Source of the DNA: Ruminococcaceae bacterium AB4001
GTDB taxonomy: Bacteria; Bacillota; Clostridia; Saccharofermentanales; Saccharofermentanaceae
Reading direction: 5' to 3'
DNA: 64,000 nucleotides
Assembly: GCA_000621765.1 (NCBI GenBank)
Contig: JHXJ01000015.1
Coordinates: forward strand, 16,224-80,223
Shown: positions 1 through 9,329 of the stretch, piece after piece
Layout: each line of letters starts with the position of its first letter
Numbering within the stretch: the stretch's first letter is position 1
The notes under the pieces: model-generated
What the model saw: only the letters and a program-made list of their open reading frames with translations
What the model was told of the DNA's origin: nothing
The model's database searches: none
Made by a program: the position numbers and the translations under genes

Positions 1-2
1 TA

Positions 3-455
3 TTCGACATAAGGAAAAAATGGGGACACGATCCGATCATCCTTACCGGGGCGGGAGTGATCCTTGTAAACGAAAAGAATGAGGTCCTTCTGGGCAGGAG
101 GGCCGACAACGGCTACTGGGCCTATCCTGCAGGATCAATGGAGCTAGCGGAAAGCTTTGAAGAGTGCGCCAGAAGAGAGACCCTGGAAGAGACAGGACTT
201 CTGTGCGGCAAGCTGGAACTCCTGATGTTAAGGTCAGGCAAGGATACTTATTACGAATATCCCAATCAGGATAAAGTGTATTTCGCAGGCGCCGTTTACA
301 TGTGTTTTGAATATTCGGGCGAGATGAAGGTCCAGGAGGAAGAGGTCATTGAACAGGCATTTTTCCCGATCGATGCGCTTCCCGATAATCTGTCGCCCGG
401 CACTGTCGAGGCGATGGAAAAGGCTAAAGAATACCTGGCCAATATGAAAAAATGA
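3..455 (+). CDS. NUDIX hydrolase (5'-truncated by window edge)
   Basis: The reading frame is open from the first bases of the window, so the N-terminus is missing; the GTG at 57 is internal, and the upstream codons read ...RKKWGHDPIILTGAG, typical of the strand before a NUDIX domain. The NUDIX box (G-x5-E-x7-RExxEExG) is perfect: GSMELAE, then RETLEETGL. This family hydrolyses nucleoside diphosphates linked to another moiety (for example NDP-sugars or oxidised nucleotides) with Mg2+ held by the box glutamates. The substrate cannot be told from sequence. It is followed after 45 bp by a flavin reductase-like gene on the same strand. Confidence 0.88.
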   Translation, partial: FDIRKKWGHDPIILTGAGVILVNEKNEVLLGRRADNGYWAYPAGSMELAESFEECARRETLEETGLLCGKLELLMLRSGKDTYYEYPNQDKVYFAGAVYMCFEYSGEMKVQEEEVIEQAFFPIDALPDNLSPGTVEAMEKAKEYLANMKK

Positions 456-500
456 AGTAGAGAATTCTGACGGTATATCAGACAGATTCAGGAGGATACT

Positions 501-1427
501 ATGAGCAGTTTCAAAGACCTTAGAATAGTCGATAACTTTTACCAGACATCACTTTTCTTTCCTATGCCTACGGTGCTTATCAGCACGCTGACTGAAGACG
601 GGAAAACAACTATAGGACCATACAGTCTGGTCCAGCCGTATTATGTTGCCGGAAAAGAATATTACGCTATGCTGCTTAATGCGCGCAACTCTTCCAACAC
701 TGCGCAGAATCTTTTAAGGAACGGCAAGTGTGCGATCAATTTCGTAACGGATGACAGGAAGACGTTCAAAGAAGTCGTAAGACTCGGATGGCCCGGTGAT
801 ACACCGGAAGAGAAGATGAAGGACTGTTTCTTTACATTCGAGAAAGGAATCGCTGAGGGTGAAGACAGACCTATGGTTGTTACGGAAGCTTTCCAGGTCA
901 TCGAGTGTACATGGGTAAGAGAACTGGACGGGGCTGATAAGGACCTGCCGGGACAGCTCGAAGGATATGAACCTCCTTACCACGACTTTAACGGGATCAC
1001 GTCAAAATTTGGTGCGACGTTCATTCTCAAGATAGATAAGATACTCATGAAGGAGAAATACTATAATGCGATCCTGAACGGCGTGAGAGCAAAGGATTTT
1101 CCGCATGTTCCCGTAGATTACGGTTATCGCGACAGCAAGAATTTCTGGTATGCGAAATTCAGACGCGCATTGCCCGAGCTCCTTCCGATAAGAGCTACCA
1201 CGGTTGAGAGCGTCAAATACGCGGCGAACAGAATAGACGATAAGATCAAGTTTACTGATGAAGCGTGTGCCAAACTCGTAAATGTTCCGAGAATATTCCT
1301 GCCGACGGCTCTTAAGGGATGTGTGGCATGGGCCAGAGAGAATAATGTTGAACTCATTACCGCTGAACACATGGATGAGATCAATGATAAAAGATCGAAA
1401 GAGAAAAAAGGAAATAAGTCAAAGTGA
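501..1427 (+). CDS. Flavin reductase-like protein with C-terminal PCP_red-like segment
   Basis: 308 aa. The first ~200 residues have the split-barrel FMN-binding pattern of the flavin reductase/flavoredoxin (DIM6/NTAB) family: ...PTVLISTLTEDGKTTIGPYS..., then NARNSSNTAQNLLRNGKCAINFV. Such proteins bind FMN and transfer electrons. The last ~60 residues (FTDEACAKLVNVPRIF..., ARENNVELITAEHMDEI) resemble the small PCP_red domain found at the C-terminus of light-independent protochlorophyllide reductase subunit B and in stand-alone electron-transfer proteins; that part is less certain. SD AGGAGG lies 7 nt before ATG. The partner is unknown. It may share a transcript with the preceding NUDIX gene. 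Confidence 0.75.
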   Translation: MSSFKDLRIVDNFYQTSLFFPMPTVLISTLTEDGKTTIGPYSLVQPYYVAGKEYYAMLLNARNSSNTAQNLLRNGKCAINFVTDDRKTFKEVVRLGWPGDTPEEKMKDCFFTFEKGIAEGEDRPMVVTEAFQVIECTWVRELDGADKDLPGQLEGYEPPYHDFNGITSKFGATFILKIDKILMKEKYYNAILNGVRAKDFPHVPVDYGYRDSKNFWYAKFRRALPELLPIRATTVESVKYAANRIDDKIKFTDEACAKLVNVPRIFLPTALKGCVAWARENNVELITAEHMDEINDKRSKEKKGNKSK

Positions 1428-1534
1428 CAGCACAGACCGGCGTCAGACAGGAAAACTAATGGAGTCAGCTGTCTCCAGTATCACCATGAAAAAAGCGGGC
1501 AATTAAAGGTATAATGTTTCGGCAGGAGGCTTGA

Positions 1535-2605
1535 ATGAACCAACTTATACCTGATGACAGATTGAATTATAAGGATATCAGCGCGCGTAAAGACATCGCG
1601 CTCATAAGCGATGAGACCGCATCACGCGAGGAACTCATTGAATCTTTGATGAAGTATTTGAGGCTTTCCAGAAGGGACCGGAGGTTTTCCGATTACTATT
1701 CCGTAAAACTCTTCGGGTACACTGTCGCGGATATGTTCTTCATGCTCAGTTACCGCTACAGGTTTGAGTCACCAGTCCTTGTTAACGAGACATTATTCGT
1801 TTCGGAGCCTGACCTATACTACAACAAGAAAGCATTTGACGAAGGAAAGATCAATCTCTGTTTTGTTATCGGTTATTCCGGTTCGGGCAAATCCGTCCTT
1901 ACTAAAGAATACGAGGGCGATAATATCGAGAAGATATCATTGGATGACATCGTCTGCGTCAAAGATCACTTCACCATGGATGAACTTGAAAAGACAAGTG
2001 ATCTCATGTATTCCTTTTTCTCGGGCGAAGGTTCGAAATATTACATTTCCCTGGATGAACGCAATCCGTTTGCCGACAGGGGAGAAGCGTTTGTTAAATT
2101 CATAAAGTATGCGGAGAAATATGCGGACACCCACAAGGAGAAGAAGTTTATTCTTGAGGGAATCTGGACATATCTGTTTTTCGATTCCCCGTCAGAATTT
2201 AAGAAATATGCCGTATATATGAAGGGAACGTCCCTGCTCAAATCAAATCTCAGAAGGATAAAGCGCGAGGCCCAAAACGATCCGCTGACATCCCTTGACA
2301 GGCTTCTCGAGTTCGGAATATATGCCGCCGACACGGCGTTAAAGGACAGCAATGTCGATAAATGGAGACGCTATTTTGAGAAATGGCCGGAGACGGAGCT
2401 CAGGCTGGAAAGCAATGCTTTTACCGCTCTGCGCGAAAACATCATGGCTGAGATCAACAAGATAAATGAGCGCTTCGTTCATGGCGATGTGAACGGGATA
2501 AAGCTGATACAGCATAATGCTGAGCGCAGCTCGGATATGAACATCACGGAGCGCGCCATCGTTATTGATGAGTGCAGGAAAGCGATAGCCGACTCTAAAA
2601 ACTGA
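1535..2605 (+). CDS. P-loop NTPase/kinase-like protein, unknown function
   Basis: 356 aa. A Walker A motif GYSGSGKS sits at residues 113-120, followed by a D-D pair (ISLDDIV) and a later KKFILEGIWTYLFF strand, an arrangement seen in small-molecule kinases of the uridine kinase/AAA_33 type. The N-terminal ~100 residues resemble no domain I recognise. The C-terminal ~110 residues are charged and helical. TATAAT at 1512-1517 and SD AGGAGG precede the ATG, so it probably has its own promoter. No substrate can be assigned. The neighbours (flavin reductase upstream, GGDEF downstream) give no functional hint. Confidence 0.6.
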   Translation: MNQLIPDDRLNYKDISARKDIALISDETASREELIESLMKYLRLSRRDRRFSDYYSVKLFGYTVADMFFMLSYRYRFESPVLVNETLFVSEPDLYYNKKAFDEGKINLCFVIGYSGSGKSVLTKEYEGDNIEKISLDDIVCVKDHFTMDELEKTSDLMYSFFSGEGSKYYISLDERNPFADRGEAFVKFIKYAEKYADTHKEKKFILEGIWTYLFFDSPSEFKKYAVYMKGTSLLKSNLRRIKREAQNDPLTSLDRLLEFGIYAADTALKDSNVDKWRRYFEKWPETELRLESNAFTALRENIMAEINKINERFVHGDVNGIKLIQHNAERSSDMNITERAIVIDECRKAIADSKN

Positions 2606-2708
2606 AAATCCTCGTAAAAAAACAGTTAACAAAGACATATACCTCTATGTCCCATGCAACAGGGTGATATAATAATCTAAATTATTTTATATATAAGAGG
2701 TATTAACC

Positions 2709-4118
2709 GTGGATTATAAGAGTTTTGTTGCCAGTTTTAAAAAGGTGGCATGCGTAATTTCTGTAGATCTTAAAGCGGAGAACAGTGACAACAAATACAT
2801 CATAGTTGAGGCAAATGATGCCTATAAGAGGACTGTTGTCAAAGACATCAATGACTTCCAGACCAATGTGCCTTATACCAGGTACATTATGAAGACATCC
2901 AACTTTGAGACCTTGTGTGATAACTGCGTAATCTCAAATGTCCCCGTTCACACCTATTTTGATATTGAGTTGTACAATGCCTGGATGGAAGTATTCCTGA
3001 TGCCTCTGGAGTCGGATGATCCGGATAAGGGAATGCTCATTTTCACTTATGAGATGAATCCCAAGGCAGATGTTAATAAGCTTACGGATATCTCATCCGA
3101 GACAGCCACCAATGTTATACAGACATGTCTGAAACTTAGAGAGACTTCCGATTTCCGTGAGTCAATGAAAGTCGTCGTCAAGGATATCCGCATACAGTGC
3201 AGCGCGCACAGATGCAGCATTCTTCTTACTGATTACGAGAAGAGAGAGTATATACCTCTCTGTGAAGACTATGATGAGGTTGAAGATCCGGGTCAGGTAC
3301 CGATGGAATCATATATGACTGAGGAGTTCTGCAGAGTGATCGAGACCTGGCCAAGGCTGATCAACAAGAGTAACTGCTTCGTAATCACGAATGAAAAGGA
3401 TATGGATGATGCTCACAAGATCGCACCTGAATGGATCGATTCATTAAGGCATGTCGGCGTAAAGAGCCTCGTTATCTATCCTCTCAGATCTGACAACAAG
3501 ACTATCGGATATATCTGGGCTGGCAACTTCCCGGTCGAGAAGGTCCTCGTGATCAAAGAGACGCTCGGACTTACGGCGTTTATTCTTTCTGCTGAGATCG
3601 CCAACGATCAGATGATCCGTAAGATGAAGATCATGAGTTCCACCGATCTTCTTACCGGTGTTTATAACCGTAATGCCATGAACAACAGGATCAGTGATAA
3701 TGACTCAGGAACTGCGGTCATCGAGAAGCCTTTCGGTGTATTCTTCGTAGATGTAAACGGTCTTAAGACGATCAACGATACAAAGGGCCATGAAGCAGGT
3801 GACAATCTTCTTAAGGATGTCGCTGCAGCTCTTAAGGAATTAAAGGGAGATAATGTTGAGACCTACCGTGTCGGAGGAGATGAGTTCCTCGTGATCATCA
3901 CCGGTATATCTGCTGAAGAATTCCGCGAGAAAGAAGAATTCTTAAGGAGTCATTCCGAATGCGAAGGCCGTGCACACTATTCGGTTGGAGCATGCCACAG
4001 CGATGAGGTTAATGATATCCGCAAAGCAATGCAGAAGGCAGATGCAAGGATGTACGATGTAAAGGAAGAATACTATTCAAGACATCCTGAGTACGAGTGG
4101 CATAACAAGCCGGTCTGA
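2709..4118 (+). CDS. Diguanylate cyclase (PAS-like, GAF-like, GGDEF)
   Basis: 469 aa, GTG start with SD AAGAGG 7 nt upstream. The C-terminal domain has an intact GGDEF motif at residues 389-393, preceded by the substrate-binding D-N-G region (FFVDVNGLKTINDTKGHEAGDNLL), so it should make cyclic di-GMP from two GTP. The canonical RxxD inhibitory site five residues before GGDEF is absent (KGDN there), so classical product inhibition is not expected. Residues ~1-125 look like a PAS-type sensor and ~130-300 like a GAF domain. No membrane segment is seen, so it should be cytoplasmic. The next gene encodes an HD-GYP protein, so the pair may make and destroy the same messenger. Confidence 0.88.
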   Translation: MDYKSFVASFKKVACVISVDLKAENSDNKYIIVEANDAYKRTVVKDINDFQTNVPYTRYIMKTSNFETLCDNCVISNVPVHTYFDIELYNAWMEVFLMPLESDDPDKGMLIFTYEMNPKADVNKLTDISSETATNVIQTCLKLRETSDFRESMKVVVKDIRIQCSAHRCSILLTDYEKREYIPLCEDYDEVEDPGQVPMESYMTEEFCRVIETWPRLINKSNCFVITNEKDMDDAHKIAPEWIDSLRHVGVKSLVIYPLRSDNKTIGYIWAGNFPVEKVLVIKETLGLTAFILSAEIANDQMIRKMKIMSSTDLLTGVYNRNAMNNRISDNDSGTAVIEKPFGVFFVDVNGLKTINDTKGHEAGDNLLKDVAAALKELKGDNVETYRVGGDEFLVIITGISAEEFREKEEFLRSHSECEGRAHYSVGACHSDEVNDIRKAMQKADARMYDVKEEYYSRHPEYEWHNKPV

Positions 4119-4131
4119 TCGTTGTTTTCGA

Positions 4132-4183
4132 TTTCAGGTAAGAGTTTCGGGTAAGTGTTTCGGGTAAGAGTTTCGGGTAAGTG
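4132..4183 (+). repeat. Four tandem 13-bp repeats at a start codon
   Basis: Four head-to-tail copies of TTTCGGGTAAGWG (first copy TTTCAGGTAAGAG) fill the space between the GGDEF stop and the start of the next gene. Copies alternate AAGAG/AAGTG at the end, so the period can also be read as 2 x 26. The last copy contains a GTG (4181) in frame with the ATG at 4187. No ordinary Shine-Dalgarno sequence is present; GGGTAAG is the only purine-rich stretch. Confidence 0.9.
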
Positions 4184-4186
4184 TTT

Positions 4187-7100
4187 ATGAATTTAAAAAA
4201 TACAAAAACAAGCAAGTTGTTTTTTGCTGTTTCCGGAGCGCTGCTGACAGTAATACTTCTGTTAGCGTCGTTCCCTATGATTATTGCGGCTGACGGACAT
4301 TTTGTAGAAGATCCGACAGGCACCAGAGACGGCTATGCCGCATACCTTTACGACAATACCTCCGGACTTCCGACATCTGAGGCAAACGCCATAGCCGAGA
4401 CTTCTGACGGCTTTATCTGGATCGGCAGTTACGGCGGCCTTATAAGATACGACGGTAATTCTTTCGAGAGATACAGATCAACGACGGGAATCGCGAGTGT
4501 CGTCAGTCTTTTCGTAGACAGCCGTGACAATCTCTGGATCGGCACGAACGACAACGGCGCAGCTGTTATGGACAGAGTCGGAAATGTTGTTATGTTTGCG
4601 AAAAGAGACGGTCTTCCGTCCGCGTCTGTCAGAGACTTCGCAGAGGGCCCCGACGGATTGATCTATGTAGCCACGACTCAGGGTGTGGCTTATGTCGATG
4701 GCTCAGGCAAACTTACAAAAATCGATGATTCGCTGATCAATGCTCAATATATAAGACGTCTTGAGACCGGTGCTGACGGAATAACTTATGCCCTGACAAT
4801 AGACGGTGGTATTTTTACCCTTTCAGGCGGCAAGGTAGGCAAGTTCTTTGATGCGGCTGCTTTAGGCATTGAAGATGTTCACGCCCTTCATGTCGATCCT
4901 GATAATCCCGGATATCTTTATCTCGGAACCAAGAAATCCAGAGTATGGTACGGCAGTCTTGAGACTGGTTTCCCCAAGGAAGACTCCATCTGGGTGTCCC
5001 CTCTTGAATACATCAATTCGATCATTACTGACGGAGACGAACTCTGGATCTGCTCAAACAACGGCGTATGCATCTATAAGGATGATGAAGTTGCAGTCCT
5101 TAAGAATCTCCCCATGGATTCTTCGATCGAAGGCGTCATGACAGACTATCAGGGAAATCTCTGGTTCGTATCGTCAAGACAGGGCGTAATGAAGATCGTC
5201 CAGAATCAGTTCACGGATATTTTCGATAAATACGGCATTGAGGACGCAGTCGTAAACTCCACATGTTTCTATGACGGGAAGCTGTTCATAGGAATGGATA
5301 CGGGACTTGTCGTTATCGGAAAAGACGGTATTGTCAACCGCATTGAAATTGAGAATTCGACTGCGGCTTCAGGAGAGAAACTCGGATATCTTGAACTCAT
5401 ATCGATGCTGGACGGAATCAGGATCAGATCGATCATCAAGGATAATGAGGACCGCCTGTGGTTCTCCACTTATGGCGATAAAGGTCTGGTCAGATTTGAT
5501 CACGGCAAAGTGGTCTGCTTCCGTGATGATGACGGCATGCCTTCAAACAGAATGAGATCGGTTTACCAGCGCAGCGACGGAAAGATCATGGTAGCCTGCA
5601 CTGGCGGACTCGTCATCATTAACGGGGATAAGATCGAGAAGACATATGATTCCAGTTCCGGAATGAGCAATACGGAGATCCTTACCGTTTGTGAAGGTTC
5701 AAACGGCGACATGCTGGTCGGTACCGATGGTGACGGAATCTATGTCATAAACGATGACGGAATCAGGCATATCAACACTGACAACGGATTCTTCTCCGAT
5801 GTAATAATGAGGATCAAGAAAGACCAGAAGAGGGGTATATATTGGGTCGTAACCAGTAACTCTCTGGCATATATGACCGCGGATTATCAGGTTAATACGC
5901 TTGAGCACTTCCCGTATTCCAATAACTTCGATCTCTACGAAAATTCGAATGGCGAGATGTGGGTATTGTGCAGTAACGGTATCTATGTCGTAAGGGTTGA
6001 CGAACTCCTCAGCGACAGGGAGATATCTCCGCTGCAGTACGGTATTGATAACGGACTTCCTGCATTTACGACTTCCAATTCCTACAGCTGTGTTTCAGAT
6101 GACGGAAATCTTTATATTGCAGGCACCACGGGAGTAGTAAAAGCTAATATCGAGAAGCCTTTCGAAAAGAATGATTCCGTCAAGATGACAGTTCCTTACA
6201 TAGACGTTGACGGTGTGAAAGCTTATCCGAACGGCGATGGTATCATTACGGTTCCTTACGATGCGAAAAAGATAACTGTGTATCCTTATATCTGCAATTA
6301 TTCTCTTACGAACCCGATGGTCGAATACAGCCTTGAAGGTTTTTCCGCTGAGCCGAGCGTCGTCAGAAGAACAGAGCTTTCGACTGTCGACTACACGAAC
6401 CTCAAGGGCGGAAATTACGCTTTCAAGATGAGCATTCTCGATCCCATTTCAGGTGAATCCTGTAATGATTATTCGATAACGATCGTAAAGCAGATGGCCA
6501 TCTATGAGTATCTGTGGTTTAAGATCGGTCTCGTTGTCCTCGTGCTCATGATAATTGCCGTAACAGTAATTATCTATGTCAGGAGAAAACTTAAGACACT
6601 GTTAAAGAAGCAGGAAGAGAACAGGCTCTTCATCAAGGAGATCGTTGAGGCATTCGCAAAGACGATCGATATGAAGGACTCGTATACGAACGGTCACTCG
6701 CAAAGAGTTGCCAAGTTTACGGCTATGCTTACGAAAGAACTCGGCTATGACGAAGAGACGGTTGAGAAATACTACAATATTGCTCTTCTCCACGACATAG
6801 GAAAGATCGGTGTTCCTGCCGGCATCCTTAATAAGGAAGGCAAGCTCAGTGATCAGGAATTTCAAGATATCAAGTCCCACACTGTTCTTGGTGCCAATGT
6901 TCTGAAAGACATAAACATCATGCCTGAGCTTTCGGTCGGTGCAGAATCGCATCACGAGAGACCTGACGGAAAGGGATATCCGAAGGGCCTTAAGGGCGAC
7001 GAGATACCGCGCGTAGCACAGATCATTGCTGTTGCCGATGCGTTCGATGCCATGTATTCCAACCGTCCTTACAGAAAGAGAATGAACTTTGAAAAGGTCG

Positions 7101-7354
7101 TCTCGATTATTAAAGGCGCATCCGGCACGCAGCTCACAGCTGATGTCGTAGATGCTTTCCTCAGGATAGTCGACCGCGGCGGATTCAGGGCGCCTGACGA
7201 TGTCGGAGGCGGTACTACCGAAGATATCGACAATATCCATAAGAGATTCGAAAAGGAAGAACACGATAAGCAGGAAGAAGAGGACAAGAAGAAGTCTGAA
7301 ACTTCTGAATCTTCAGATGCAGCATCACCTGCAGAACCTTCTGACAATAAATAA
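4187..7354 (+). CDS. Membrane-bound two-component-type beta-propeller sensor with HD-GYP output
   Basis: About 1055 aa. Layout: N-terminal membrane segment (~residues 10-32); many extracytoplasmic propeller repeats of the Reg_prop kind (GFIWIGSYGGLIRYDG, NLWIGTNDNG, LWFVSSRQG, ...); a Y_Y_Y-like domain (~650-765, ...VEYSLEGF...); a second membrane segment (~778-800); and a cytoplasmic HD-GYP domain. The HD-GYP motifs are complete: HDIGK near 869, HHERPDGKGYP near 922, then a DAFDAM helix. HD-GYP proteins hydrolyse cyclic di-GMP, so this is a likely sensor-phosphodiesterase. The tail is acidic and low-complexity (EEDKKKSETSESSD). ATG 4187 is taken as start; an in-frame GTG at 4181 lies inside the tandem repeats. 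Confidence 0.88.
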   Translation: MNLKNTKTSKLFFAVSGALLTVILLLASFPMIIAADGHFVEDPTGTRDGYAAYLYDNTSGLPTSEANAIAETSDGFIWIGSYGGLIRYDGNSFERYRSTTGIASVVSLFVDSRDNLWIGTNDNGAAVMDRVGNVVMFAKRDGLPSASVRDFAEGPDGLIYVATTQGVAYVDGSGKLTKIDDSLINAQYIRRLETGADGITYALTIDGGIFTLSGGKVGKFFDAAALGIEDVHALHVDPDNPGYLYLGTKKSRVWYGSLETGFPKEDSIWVSPLEYINSIITDGDELWICSNNGVCIYKDDEVAVLKNLPMDSSIEGVMTDYQGNLWFVSSRQGVMKIVQNQFTDIFDKYGIEDAVVNSTCFYDGKLFIGMDTGLVVIGKDGIVNRIEIENSTAASGEKLGYLELISMLDGIRIRSIIKDNEDRLWFSTYGDKGLVRFDHGKVVCFRDDDGMPSNRMRSVYQRSDGKIMVACTGGLVIINGDKIEKTYDSSSGMSNTEILTVCEGSNGDMLVGTDGDGIYVINDDGIRHINTDNGFFSDVIMRIKKDQKRGIYWVVTSNSLAYMTADYQVNTLEHFPYSNNFDLYENSNGEMWVLCSNGIYVVRVDELLSDREISPLQYGIDNGLPAFTTSNSYSCVSDDGNLYIAGTTGVVKANIEKPFEKNDSVKMTVPYIDVDGVKAYPNGDGIITVPYDAKKITVYPYICNYSLTNPMVEYSLEGFSAEPSVVRRTELSTVDYTNLKGGNYAFKMSILDPISGESCNDYSITIVKQMAIYEYLWFKIGLVVLVLMIIAVTVIIYVRRKLKTLLKKQEENRLFIKEIVEAFAKTIDMKDSYTNGHSQRVAKFTAMLTKELGYDEETVEKYYNIALLHDIGKIGVPAGILNKEGKLSDQEFQDIKSHTVLGANVLKDINIMPELSVGAESHHERPDGKGYPKGLKGDEIPRVAQIIAVADAFDAMYSNRPYRKRMNFEKVVSIIKGASGTQLTADVVDAFLRIVDRGGFRAPDDVGGGTTEDIDNIHKRFEKEEHDKQEEEDKKKSETSESSDAASPAEPSDNK

Positions 7355-7462
7355 TTTATCGACTTTTCGGGAAGTTCATATATAATTTGAAAGTTAAGCC
7401 GTTTGATGATGAAAATCACCAACTGCTTAAAATGCTTCGGATAATAGGAGAGATAGGTATAT

Positions 7463-9259
7463 ATGTCGAAATCTAGCAGAAATCTGAGCGCGGTCGTAGC
7501 GTTTCTGGTTCTGGGTCTTCTGGTTGCGCTGGTAGTCTTTGTCATTAAGGTGGCTTACGATGAGCCGTTACCGCCCGACCAGCAGGAGACACAGGCATCG
7601 GACGTTTCCATAACCACCGAGTCTGAGACCGAGCCGCCCAAGGATACGAAGATCGCATTTTTCCATACAAACGATATCAACGGTTACTTAGTGGATACTA
7701 CGAGCGGAAGTGCAAACACTTTCCAGTACAGGCTTGCATATATCGCTAAGGCAGTTGATGATGCAAGGGAGTCGTCTGATTTTGATGATGTCATCCTCGT
7801 CGACGGCGGTGATATTTACCGCGGAACACCGATATCGGATTTTACTGAAGGCGCTGCCATGAGAGCTGCATTCGACATTATGGGGTACGATGCCGTAACG
7901 CTCGGAAACCATGATTTCGATTGGGACGTCAGTACATTAGCGACTGATACTTTCTGCTCTATGCCTGCTTATGAGATCGGTGAGTACACGGGTGATTCCG
8001 GTATTCCTGTAATCGCATCAAATCTCTGCTATTCAAATAACCACAACAGGACTCTGTTTACGAAAGATTATGTTATGGTCGAAAAGGCCGGCTACAGGAT
8101 CTGCCTGATTGGTTATATTCCCGATTATCTCGATTCGATAAAAGCCTCCAACGCTGAGCCTTTCGAGATACATGCAGATCTTGGTGAGTTTTCCGAACGC
8201 ATAAAGAATATCAACGAATCCGAGAAGCCTGACATTACGATAGTCGTGGCTCACGCTTCCCCGGACGATTTAGCTGAAGCATTGGATGCTAATGAGGTCG
8301 ATCTTGTTGCAGGAGCAAACGGTGACGGCATCTGCGGCACTGCCAGCAACGGCATTCCTTATGTCTGCAGTGTAGGCAATGCTGAAGGATATGCGAGCGC
8401 CACGATCGTTATCAAGCATGACGGTTATGTATCGGTTCAGGAGCCGGTTTATAACTGCATTACCGAATATCCCGATCTTCTTTACGATACATTGTCCAAT
8501 TCCGGCAGCTTCAATGAAGATGTCTTAAAGCTTTCACACGATTCCTGGTCCGCTATCACGGAGCAGATGAACGAGGCATTGGGATATATCGACACATCAG
8601 TCGAGACCTCGAACACCATAAGCGGAAGCACTACCACGGCAGGCAATTTCATTACAAGCCTGATCCTCGAGCGCATGAAGAAGGATGGCGTCGCAGCTGT
8701 CTTCTGCAGTATGGAGGGAGTCAGCATTGATAAGTCAGTTCCGGAAGACGGAATCTTAGAGCTTGCCACGGGCGATTTCTACATGTTCTGCCCTTATAAC
8801 AGGGCACTCCTGATCTACGAGCTGACAGGCGAGGAAATCGCAAAGCTTCTTGCCGACGGTCTTACCGATCCAGGCTTCGGCGACCAGATGTCAGGACTTA
8901 CCTTTGAGTACAAAAACATCGGAACAGAGGATGTTCCCGTGTATGAGATCGTCAGCATAAAGCTTTCCAGCGGTACGGAAATCAGCGTAAACGGAACGGA
9001 AACAAAGTACAAGATCTGCGTCACGGATTCCTGTGCATCCAAGCCGGGCAGTGTTTTCGAGGGCAAGACTCCCTCCCAGCCTGCAACTGAAGCGCCGGTT
9101 GACAACCAGGTCATCATAGCCCTGCTCCGCGAAAGACGCGACAAGGGACTCGTACATATTCCTACAGATTCTAAACCGAGAGGTGTCTGCCTTGATGCCC
9201 CGGCTGAAACAGATGAGACCGAGGCCACTGAGACAACCGAGACAACCGAGGAGAACTGA
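7463..9259 (+). CDS. 5'-nucleotidase-family (UshA-like) membrane-anchored protein with altered metal site
   Basis: 598 aa: one N-terminal membrane segment (residues ~9-31), a Thr/Glu-rich linker, a metallophosphatase domain (~63-330), a 5_nucleotid_C domain (~370-540) and an acidic Thr-Glu tail. Recognisable motifs are HTND (68-71), VDGGD (113-117), GNHDFD (148-153) and VVAHAS (H264). Family members dephosphorylate nucleotides outside the membrane. Three of the seven usual metal ligands are missing: the D-x-H motif reads D-I-N (N73), and the late GHxH/Q motif reads GANGD (284-288). Activity may be lost or changed. SD AGGAGAGAT lies upstream; promoter TATAAT is near 7382. Confidence 0.82.
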   Translation: MSKSSRNLSAVVAFLVLGLLVALVVFVIKVAYDEPLPPDQQETQASDVSITTESETEPPKDTKIAFFHTNDINGYLVDTTSGSANTFQYRLAYIAKAVDDARESSDFDDVILVDGGDIYRGTPISDFTEGAAMRAAFDIMGYDAVTLGNHDFDWDVSTLATDTFCSMPAYEIGEYTGDSGIPVIASNLCYSNNHNRTLFTKDYVMVEKAGYRICLIGYIPDYLDSIKASNAEPFEIHADLGEFSERIKNINESEKPDITIVVAHASPDDLAEALDANEVDLVAGANGDGICGTASNGIPYVCSVGNAEGYASATIVIKHDGYVSVQEPVYNCITEYPDLLYDTLSNSGSFNEDVLKLSHDSWSAITEQMNEALGYIDTSVETSNTISGSTTTAGNFITSLILERMKKDGVAAVFCSMEGVSIDKSVPEDGILELATGDFYMFCPYNRALLIYELTGEEIAKLLADGLTDPGFGDQMSGLTFEYKNIGTEDVPVYEIVSIKLSSGTEISVNGTETKYKICVTDSCASKPGSVFEGKTPSQPATEAPVDNQVIIALLRERRDKGLVHIPTDSKPRGVCLDAPAETDETEATETTETTEEN

Positions 9260-9283
9260 TATAAGATAATATATGCGAATATG

Positions 9284-9308
9284 CTTTTCGCTGGAGAATA
9301 GCGAAAAG
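9284..9308 (+). promoter_or_regulatory. Stem-loop in leader of zinc-ribbon gene
   Basis: Perfect 9-bp inverted repeat CTTTTCGCT / AGCGAAAAG with a 7-nt loop, ending 21 nt before the ATG at 9330. No T-run follows, so it is not a terminator for + strand transcription. It may shield or stabilise the 5' leader. Confidence 0.5.
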
Positions 9309-9329
9309 AGCAGAGGGGAGGAATCTTCT

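Noticed and set aside
1460..1477. TGGAG/CTCCA hairpin after the flavin reductase gene as terminator
   Set aside because: Only 5 bp, no T-run.
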